A DNA stretch of 64,000 bases from Arion vulgaris (Eukaryota > Mollusca > Gastropoda > Stylommatophora > Arionidae): positions 5,764,393 to 5,828,392 of the forward strand of contig CM036775.1 in the NCBI GenBank assembly GCA_020796225.1, written 5' to 3'. Below the pieces are notes generated by a model, which ran no database searches, was not told the origin of the DNA, and was given only the letters and a program-made list of their open reading frames with translations. A program made the position numbers and the translations under genes. Of this stretch, positions 13,301 through 25,300 are shown piece by piece (the first letter of the stretch is position 1; the number at the start of each line of letters is the position of its first letter).

Positions 13301-16300
13301 CAACGTATACACGTTCTGGCAAAGATCAAACATATCACAAAGAGTGATTAAATTGATTGTAAAGAACAAGCAAGAAGAAGAAGATCTGTCTCATTTGGCC
13401 ATGAGTCACTGACTTGTCATGGTTTGTTTTTTGTTACATTAACTTTAAATTTACGTTCACAAATTTCAATCGTTATCTTATCTTAACCACATTTGCCGTG
13501 AAGTGTCATGGGGAGATTAAGCTTTCTATCTTATGCCAGGTGTGTTGTGCTTGACGTTGCCAGTCCATGATTTCGCAGGGACTCTGAGATGTTATCTATC
13601 CATCGTGTTCTTGGTCTGCCTCGTGCTCTGCACCCTGAGTGTTGAGCGCAGAGAATGAGGCAGACCAAGAACATGATGGATAGATAACATCATAGATAAC
13701 AAATTTCAATCATTAATGGTTCTTAAATCTTTCACTTTGTACGTTTTTGTTTTACCTCCAAGCTTATATATTTATAGTGTAATGTATACTGACTTTGCAT
13801 CATCTGAACAATTACTACAAGCCAGCATATCGGCTCCACCCGAGTGGTTACCAGGGCCCAAATTGGGTGTACATAATAGAACCACTGTTACCTGCCATGC
13901 ATGTCGTAAGAGGCGACTAAGGAGTTTGGACATGGGGCTAGTTACCCCACCCTGTGAAAAACACTAGATAGCTACATAAACCGCAACCAGGAAAATTCAT
14001 AGCTCTGCCACCCGAGGAAGAAGAAGAACCCTGAAAGGAGAAGATCTGGAAAAGATGGCCTTGGATAGGCAGGCTTGAAAGGCCTTGGTTGCGGACATAT
14101 GCCTCCCTGAGGGCGAAGGGTGAAGAAGAAGTATATCGGGTCCGAGTTCTGAAAGAGTTAATTATTTTTATCACATTTTGTAAGTATGTGATCACAGTTT
14201 ATTTATTTATTGACAAAATTATCTTTCATTTATCATATTTCATTTTTTGTTAAAAGTTTCAGTTGGACATGAGTCTCCGTCATGATTTGTTTCATAGTTT
14301 AGTGAGCTTTACATTTACGTTCACACATTTTGAGTGTTATTGATTCTTAATTTATTCGTTCACATTCTGTAAGCATGTGATCAGAGTTTATTTATTTATC
14401 TTCTTCTTCGAACACTCCATATCGACCACATGTTAAACTACTCTTTGTGATTTGTATATCATCTGAGCCTTAGAGCCATTGTACGTTGTGCCATTTATGC
14501 GTCTACAAGTAGGCCAGCATATCCAATTTCTACAATGCTTTTAATTTACTAGAGTAGCTTCTCTAGAGCCCTACCTCAGTCGCCTCTTACGACATGCCTT
14601 GTGGGTTGCAGTGGTACTGTTCTTTGCTTCCCTTGTGGGCCCCCTCAACACACAGGCAATTTATTTATCTACACAATCAAATTTCATTTTTTTTAAACTG
14701 CAGTTTCAGTTGTGTGAAGTGCAGTAGTCAATACAGTATGGAATGGAACTGATAGGAAAACAAAGATCAGAATAATAAGAGCATGCATATTCCCTGTGAC
14801 AAAGTATGGGTGTGAAGCATGGACATTTAACAAGACAGTGGAAAAGTATATATGTGCTTTTGAATATAAGTGTTACAGAAGAGTCCTCCGTATATCATGG
14901 ACAGAGAAGAGAACAAATAGATCTATCTAGACAGAACTTAAGATCAAAGAAAACTGGTTGATGCTACAAATAAGAATCAGAAAATTGAAGTATTTTGGAC
15001 ATATAAAGAGACATGAAGGGCTGGAGACGATCTTTATTGAAGGGGGCATACCGACAAGAAGAAGATGAAGGTCACGGAGAAGATTGATTCATGATGTAAC
15101 TGATTGTTTGAACTTGACACCTTCAGAGACGGGACATCTGGCCTACGAGACAGAGAAATGGGTAGACAAAACAGCATTGGGAGCATCAGCATAGACAAGA
15201 CAAAAGTTCTCTGGGGCATAGAGGTTAGGTACTCGTCTCTCAAAGGTACCAGGTTCGCTCCCTCGTGGAGCCATCTGGATATTTTTCCCAGAGATCCCTG
15301 ATCTCAGTGTAGGTGAGATTGAGTTCCTAATCCTATGGAGAAGGACAATAAAACGTAGGTCCCATGTTAAATTTGAGCACATTAAAGAACTCTTGGTAGT
15401 TTAAAATCAAGAAGAACAGGCTGGAAAGCTGCTGCCTGGACAAAATTCCTTAATAAAGATTAAAAATAAAATTCCTACAAAAATATCTTCACCGTCTTCA
15501 AAATTACATCGGGGACCCTCGCCGGTGCTACAGAATTTGTGCACTGCCACAGAGATCTTCCTCTGTAAGAAAGAGATCGAAGCACACATGGTTAATCACC
15601 GAAGTGCAATGATGATGGTTATATCACATCAATCATCAATCAATCAGACAAAACATAGTGGATAAACAAAACAGCATTAGCAACACCAGTTCAGTAAACA
15701 TGCAATGACATCTGCCATTTCTTCAACTCTCACAATGACAACCTCCGCCGCTAACACTTTCAACTAACTGCCCAGAACTGATCGTCTTTGAGAATCCCCA
15801 GGTTTATCTGACTTTAATTCTAACCATATGTCTTGTTTTAATTTTATCCGCAGCTCCTGAGGGCCCTGTCTATTATGTGGAGCCAAACCGGTTTGATAAG
15901 AGACGTAAAGAGAGTATGGAAAAGGGAGAGCACTACTATGTTGAAGATGTAAGTAGGGGAAATAATCAAGATAACTTTTATGCTGACCACAGCGTACACA
16001 TAGCAGTGTTTATTTCTGTTTTGTTTATCTTCCAGACATGATCGAATGATGGGAGTCTAAAAATATCTTTCAGTAGTTTTATTAAAAAATAAGAAAAATT
16101 GTTGTTGCTACCTGAAGTATCAATATTAGGGTGACGTAAGACGGGCGGGTAGTCTGAGGAATTTAATAGTCGCATTTTTAGTGCATCCACAGTGAAACTG
16201 TTCAGGTTAAGATTTTTCTTTTATGTCCCGACATAAAAATCCTTGGTCTTACCGTGGACTGAACACGGGTCTCCTGCATGGAAGCCGTGCTCTAATCCAA

Positions 16301-19300
16301 TTGACCAGATGCTCTTCCTTGATAGTTTTTATGAAAATATATGAAAATCGTGGCATATCCTCAAGGATGTAGCCATCAACCACAGTAAACGAGTCGTTGA
16401 TTTTCTAGGCACGATCTATACGCTTTAGTAGTTTGTCATTTCTTTCTGAACGGTGAGGTCTATTTTTGCCTTTTGTAAAAATCCCACGGAAACGAATTTG
16501 CTTCCAAACATGCCCGCCGTGGGGTTTGAACCAGGTACGCTTGGGTTTGTGATCGAGCTCACTACCGCTTGAGCTACAGTATATCACAGCAAAATCTTGT
16601 TGCTGCTAATGTAAGAATTTAGTGTAGAACTTGTGGTTATAGAATAATTCAGTTACATACAGATGGGTCTGTGCACCGGGGTGAGAAGTCAGGCTGGGGT
16701 TTCTTGGCTAGTGCGCATGGTAGGGTTGTTGTAGAGCGACAGGACAACTACTTCTAGTATGAGGATGGAGGTTGAGGCTGTTACTGCTGCCCTCCATTGG
16801 CACTCTGGGAATCCATTTACTGGGGCCGTTGTTGTATCTGACTCTCAGTCGATGCTTCACAAGATCCACCAGAAGGGTAGGTTTCGGATGAGTGGATGTC
16901 GTCTATAGAAGTTTCTAACCTCCAGAGGCTTACGTGAATATACTGTCCTGGGCATGTGGGTGTTCACAGTAAATTGAGCGCACAGTCTTGCATCAACAGC
17001 ATCGATTGTTGGGGAGTTGAAGATGTATAAGAGGGATGTTCTTTGGTCTCTTCGCGACTGTTTGTTGGATGAGGATACTAAAATATATGTTGAATCGATC
17101 AAGCGATTTAGGCAATTTGGAGTGATTCATCGTACAAGTAGAACCGGGTGCCTGAGGGGCAGAGTGAGAAGTGTGTTTAATCAGCGAGTCACAGGAACCA
17201 TCAGTATGCATACTCTTTATATCTGTTGGGGGAGACTGAGCACCTATGGGTCTGCCCTGAGTGCATTGATGTCAGTTTAGTAACCAATAACCAATCCATT
17301 GTTGCTAATTATAGAGACAAGATATTCAAAATGTGTGACGTTCTCAATGTCTTCATTATTGATGGTCATTTTGGGTTGCCATCTTTCTTCTTTTGTTTGT
17401 CACACTGCTACCGGGTTGTTGCCCAGTGTCGCACACTGCTACCGGGTTGTTGCCCAGTGTCGTCACACTGCTACCGGTTTGTTGCCCAGTGTCGTCACAC
17501 TGCTACCGGGTTGTTGCCCAGTGTCGTCACACTGCTACCGGGTTGTTGCCCAGTGTCTTGGTTCTCTGTTTTTGTCTTGCACTGTTAGGTGACGGGTGAT
17601 TGTTATTTTTGCTCTTTGCCAGAATTCTGCTATGCCATCTAACCATCTTTTTCGTGGTCTTCCTCTTGCCTTCTTTCCTGATGTTCTGTTGTAGAAGACT
17701 GTATACTGTGGAGTTTGGAAGCATTCTTATTAAGAGGTTGCCCAAGTGGTTGCTGGGCCCAAATTTGGGGTGTAAAGAATACAACCACTGTTACCTGCCA
17801 TGCATGTCGAAGAGGCGACTAAGGAGGTTTGGCTGAAATCGGATGCACATATCCTAAACGTGTAGAGGTCTAAGCGTTTAGGCCAAACCAATGTGCAACG
17901 ATACACGTTCTTGGCAAAGATCAAACATATCACAAAGAGTGATTAAAATTGGTCGTAAAGAACGAACGCAAAGAAGAAGATTAAGAGGCCAAACCCCTTC
18001 ATTCTTTGTTTCTCAATGTAATTCAAGCAAGGTTCTGTGCCCACTTTCTTTCTTATGCTGATGTTGGTGACTGTATCTTTTCTAATGTTGTTGACATCAG
18101 TTATAACAATTTTTTCCTTTCACAGGATTCTGTTGTTGTTTCCAACTTTGTACGACATGGGCACAGAAACTTTCCAGGTCTCTACGACTATCCATGCCCA
18201 GGCTCCAAGGTTTCATGGGGGTGTGTCTTCATTGTTAACAGTCTACAGGAAGCTGCTAAGTTGTGTTTGGGTGACATGACCTGCCAGTGTTTTGTTGTTT
18301 TTTCTAGCAGTCCTGAAACTGAAAGTAAGTCATTAGTCATTGGGTGACAGAATTAAGAACTCATGGGGGTGGCTGGGTTTTTTTTTTTGGGGGTTCTGTG
18401 GATGTGGGGTCTGGCTATGGGAGTCTCTGTGGCTATGGGGGACTCTGTGGCTATGAGGGGGACTGTGGCTATGAGAGGGGGTCTCTGTGGCTATGGGAGG
18501 GGGAACTCTGTGGCTATGGGAGGGGGATTCTGTGGCTATGGGAGGGGGACTGTGGCTATGGGAGGGGGAACTCTGTGGCTATGGGAGGGGGAACTCTGTG
18601 GCTATGGGAGGGGGACTGTGGCTATGGGAGGGGGAACTCTGTGGCTATGGGAGGGGGACTGTGGCTATAGGAGGGGAAACTCTGTGGCTATGGGAGGGGG
18701 ACTGTGGCTATGGGAGGGGGAACTCTGTGGCTATTTGAGGGGGATTCTGTGGCTATAGGAGGGGGTTCTGTGGATGTGGGGGTCTGGCTATGGGGGTCTC
18801 TGTAGCTATAGGGTCTTTGTGGCTATGGGGGACTCTGTGGCTATGGGAGGGGGTTCTGTGGCTATGGGAGGGGGTTCTGTGGTTATGGGAGGGGGGTTCT
18901 GTGGCTATGGGAGGGGGTTTCTGTGGATGTGGGGGTCTGGCTATGAGAGTCTCTGTAGCTATGGGGGTCTCTGTAGCTATGGGGGTCTCTGTATCTTTGG
19001 GGGTCTCTGTGGCTATGGGGGTCTCTGTAGCTATGGGGGTCTCTGTAACTATGGGGGTCTCTGTGGCTTTTGGGGGGACTCTGTGACTATGGGGGCTGAC
19101 TCTGTGACCATGGGGGCTGACTCTGTGACCATGGGGGCTGACTCTGTGGTTATAGGGCCGACTCTGTGGTTATGGGGCGACTTGTGGCTATGCAGGCCAT
19201 TTTCAAACCTGAGCTAAGCTAGGTTAATTAGCTAGTGTACATATATAACCTACAGCTGGACATTAGCAACATCCAAAGATGAAGATGGAATGAAAAGACA

Positions 19301-22300
19301 GATGATAAATATTTTCCTACAACACTTTGTTACTTGTAAACTTGGTTCTTACAGCAACACATCACAGAAAGCTACCAGTGTGAAAGAAATGCTTGAAGCA
19401 TAGCGAACAACTACTGAACATCAAAAATAACTTCATGACGAAAATTGAAGACTACAACATGTTTGACATTATGAAGCAATACAGAACAATAACATATACT
19501 AAAATTACTTGAAGACCAACTTGAAAATGGATATGACAATACAAGAACCACATACATAACACATACAACAAACGAACACTCTAGACATAAAGCCATTAGA
19601 ACAAGATGGACAACAATTCAACACACTGAATAACAATACTGAAACACTACTTGAAGAACATCTTATAACACATATTGTACCACTACTGTGAACAGATACA
19701 TATGAGAACTCCATCATTCATGGAATACTAACATATAATATAAGAACACTATACTTGAAACAACTATACTTAACACAATTGACATTACTGGAACATACAG
19801 TGGAAATTGTGAACTGAAAATATGTAATTCATACTTGAATGCATATACTTTAAATATATTTAAATTACTTGACATACTTCATATAATTAACTATATACTT
19901 GAACATATTTGAACAATACTGAACATATACTTGAACATATACTTGAACATATACTTGAACAATACTTGAACATATATTGAACATATACTTGAACATATAC
20001 TTGAACATATACTTGAACATATACTAGAACATATACTTGAACATATACTTGAACATATACTGAACATATACTTGAACATATACTTGAACATATACTTGAA
20101 CATATACTTGAACATATACTTGAACATATACTTGAACATATACTTGAACATATACTTGAACATATACTTGAACATATACTGAACATATACTTGAACATAT
20201 ACTTGAACATATACTTGAACATATACTAGAACATATACTTGAACATATACTTGAACCAATACTTGAACATATACTTGAACATATACTTGAACATATACTT
20301 GAACATATACTTGAACATATACTTGAACATATACTTGAACATATACTTGAACATATACTTGAACATATACTTGAACATATACTTGAACATATACTTGAAC
20401 ACATACTTGAACAATTACTTGAACATATACTTGAACATATACTTGAACACATACTTGAACATATACTTGAACATATACTTGAACATATACTTGAACATAT
20501 ACTTGAACATATACTTGAACATATACTTGAACATATACTTGAACATATACTTGAACATATACTTGAACATATACTTGAACATATACTTGAAACATATACT
20601 TGAACATATACTTGAACATATACTTGAACATATCTTGAACATATACTTGAACATATACTTGAACATATACTTGAACATATACTTGAACATATACTTGAAC
20701 ATATACTTGAACATATACTTGAACATATACTTGAACATATACTTGAACATATACTTGAACATATACTTGAACATATACTTGAACATATACTTGAACATAT
20801 ACTTGAACACATACTTGAACATATACTTGAACATATACTTGAACATATACTTGAACATATACTTGAACATATACTTGAACATATACTTGAACATATACTT
20901 GAACACATATTTGAACATATACTTGAACATATACTTGAACATATATTTGAACATATACTTGAACATATACTTGAACATATACTTGAACATATACTTGAAC
21001 ATATACTTGAACCAATACTTGAACATATACTTGAACATATACTTGAACATATACTTGAACATATACTTGAACATATTATTGAACATATACTTGAACACAT
21101 ACTTGAACATATACTTGAACATATACTTGAACATATACTTGAACATATACTTGAACATATACTTGAACATATACTTGAACATATACTTGAACATATACTT
21201 GAACATATACTTGAACATATACTTGAACATATACTTGAACATATACTTGAACATATACTTGAACATATACTTGAACATATACTTGAACATATACTTGAAC
21301 ATATACTTGAACATATACTTGAACATATACTTGAACATATACTTGAACATATACTTGAACATATACTTGAACATATACTTGAACATATACTTGAACATAT
21401 ACTTGAACATATACTTGAACATATACTTGAACATATACTTGAACATATACTTGAACATATACTTGAACACATACTTGAACATATACTTGAACATATACTT
21501 GAACATATACTTGAACATATACTTGAACATATACTTGAACATATACTAGAACATATACTTGAACATATACTTGAACATATACTTGAACATATACTTGAAC
21601 ATATACTTGAACATACTTGAACATATACTGAACACATACTTGAACATATACTTGAACATATACTTGAACATATACTTGAACATATACTTGAACATATACT
21701 TGAACATATACTTGACATATACTTGAACATATACTGAACATATACTTGAACATATACTTGAACATATACTTGAACATATACTTGAACATATACTTGAACA
21801 TATACTTGAACATATACTTGAACATATACTTGAACAATTACTTGAACATATACTTGAACATATACTTGAACATATACTTGAGACATATACTTGAACATAT
21901 ACTTGAACATATACTTGAACATATACTTGAACATATACTTGAACATATACTTGAACTATACTTGAACATATACTATGAACATATACTTGAACATATACTT
22001 GAACATATACTTGAACATATACTTGAACATATACTTGAACATATACTTGAACATATACTTGAACATATACTTGAACATATACTTGAACATATACTTGAAC
22101 ATATACTTGAACATATACTTGAACATATACTTGAACATATACTTGAACATATACTTGAACATATACTTGAACATATACTTGAAACTATACTTGAACATAT
22201 ACTTGAACATATACTTTGAACATATACTTGAACATATACTTGAACATATACTTGAACATATACTTGAACAACTACTTGAACATATACTTGAACATATACT

Positions 22301-25300
22301 TGAACATATACTTGAATCATACTTGAACATATACTTGAACATATACTTGAACATATACTTGAACATATACTTGAACATATACTTGAACATATACTTGAAC
22401 ATATACTTGAACATATACTTGAACATATACTTGAACATATACTTGAACATATACTTGAACATATACTTGAACATATACTTGAACATATACTTGAACATAT
22501 ACTTGAACATATACTTGAACATATACTTGAACATACTTAACAATATTGAACATATACTTGAACATATACTTGAACATATACTTGAACATATACTTGAACA
22601 TATACTTGAACATATACTTGAACATATACTTGAACATATACTTGAACATATACTGAACATATACTTGAACATATACTTGAACATATACTTGACATATACT
22701 TGAACATATACTTGAACATATACTTGAACATATACTTGAACATATACTTGAACATATACTTGAACATATACTTGAACATATACTTGAACATATACTTGAA
22801 CATATACTTGAACATATACTTGAATCATACTTGAACATATACTTGAACATATACTTGAACATATACTTGAACATATACTTGAACATATACTTGAACATAT
22901 ACTTGAACATATACTTGAACATATCTTGAACATATACTTGAACATATACTTGAACATATACTTGAACATATACTTGAACATATACTTGAACATATACTTG
23001 AACATATACTTGAACATATACTTGAACACATACTTGAACATATACTTGAATCATACTTGAACATATACTTGAACATATACTTGAACATATACTTGAACAT
23101 ATACTTGAACATATACTTGAACATATACTTGAACATATACTTGAACATATACTTGAACATATACTTGAACATATACTTGAACATATACTTGAACACATAC
23201 TTGAACATATACTTGACACATACTTGAACATATACTAGAACATATACTTGAACACATACTTGAACATATACTTGAACATATACTTGAACATATACTTGAA
23301 CATATACTTGAACATATACTTGAACACATACTTGAACATATACTTGAACATATACTTGAACATATACTTGAACATATACTTGAACATATACTTGAACATA
23401 TACTTGAACATATACTTGAACATATACTTGAACATATACTTGAACATATACTTGAACATATACTTGAACACATACTTGAATACATACTTGAACATATACT
23501 TGAACACATACTTGAATACATACTTGAACATATACTTGAACACATACTTGAATACATACTTGAATACATACTTGAACATATACTTGAACACATACTTGAA
23601 TACATACTTGAACATATACTTGAACACATACTTGAACACATACTTGAACACATACTTGAACACATACTTGAACATATACTTGAACACATACTTGAACACA
23701 TACTTGAACATATACTTGAACATATACTTGAAAACATACTTGAACACATACTTGAACATATACTTGAACACATACTTGAACATATACTTGAACATATACT
23801 TGAACATATACTTGAACATATACTAGAACATATACTTGAACATATACTTGAACATATACTTGAACATATACTTGAACATATACTTGAACATATACTTGAA
23901 CATATACTTGAACACATACTTGAATACATACTTGAACATATACTTGAACATATACTTGAACTACATACTTGAACATATACTTGAACACATACTTGAACAC
24001 ATACTTGAAAACATACTTGAACATATACTTGAACACATACTTGAATACATACTTGAACATATACTTGAACACATACTTGAATACATACTTGAACATATAC
24101 TTGAACACATACTTGAATACATACTTGAATACATACTTGAACACATACTTGAATACATACTTGAATACATACTTGAACATATACTTGAACACATACTTGA
24201 ATACATACTTGAACATATACTTGAACACATACTTGAATACATACTTGAACATATACTTGAACATATACTTGAACATATACTTGGACATATACTTGAATAC
24301 ATACTTGAACATATACTTGAACATATACTTGAACATATATTTGAACACATACTTGAACACATACTTGAACATATACTTGAACATATACTTGAACACATAC
24401 TTGAACACATACTTGAACATATACTTGAACATATACTTGAACATATACTTGAACATATACTTGAACACATACTTGAACACATACTTGAACATATACTTGA
24501 ACACATACTTGAACATATACTTGAACATATACTTGAACATATACTTGAACATATACTAGAACATATACTTGAACATATACTTGAACATATACTTGAACAT
24601 ATACTTGAACATATACTTGAACATATACTTGAACATATACTTGAACATATACTTGAACATATACTTGAACATATACTTGAACATATACTTGAACATATAC
24701 TAGAACATATACTAGAACATATACTTGAACATATACTAGAACATATACTAGAACATATATTTGAACATATATTTGAACATATACTTGAACATATACTTGA
24801 ACATATACTTGAACATATACTTGAACATATACTTGAACATATACTTGAACATATACTTGAACATATACTTGAACATATACTTGAACATATACTTGAACAC
24901 ATACTAGAACATATACTTGAACATATACTTAAACAATTCAGTTTTTGAATATAAAAAATGATGTATATGTTACATAGGGGGCATACAAATTTTAGAAAGG
25001 CTTAGTTGGGGCATGCCACAGAAAAGGTTGGGAAACACTGGTATAGACCGAAACTTTGACCTATTTCAAACGTACTGATAATTGCTGTAGTGAATAGAGT
25101 GTCAGCTATTAATGAGAAAGAGTATATGTTCAAACCCTTATTCTCTTGCTAGTCTAACTGTTTATTGCTCTTGATTTGTCCTCCTCTTTCTAGAGTCCTT
25201 GACAATTGTACTGAAAAATTCAACCGACTCTGATCCGCTTGTGTTTTCTATAACAACTCTCTTCATCCGGAGCCCAAAGGAAAACACATTGATTGGTGAA

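Larger units (their letters stand above)
11331..13736. repeat. 2.4-kb foldback: ~335-bp inverted arms
   Basis: The left arm (11331-11668) and right arm (13404-13736) are inverted copies, roughly 95% alike by eye, from GTGAAAGATTTAAGAACC to ACCATGACA..GTCAGTGAC. The ~1.7-kb loop contains SINE-D, RNase H LINE, SINE-C, SINE-G and SINE-B material. Each arm contains its own palindrome. The arm sequence codes RWIDNISESLRKHGLATSST, a LINE C-terminus. Confidence 0.85.

Noticed and set aside
11319..13798. TACTGACTTTG / CAAAGTCAGTA as terminal inverted repeats of the foldback
   Set aside because: On the left these bases are readable as RNase H LINE coding sequence (LTLYVFVPGH), and the two outer 50-bp flanks do not otherwise match, so an 11-bp chance match is likely.
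17395..17560. CRISPR-like array of 32-bp repeats
   Set aside because: Units are head to tail without spacers; it is a minisatellite.
19891..24948. Open frames of 192-640 aa (MFKY, YVQV, SSIC, LNIY and EHIL repeats)
   Set aside because: They are translations of the 12-bp satellite, whose period is a multiple of 3 and which lacks stops; they occur in several frames and both strands at once.
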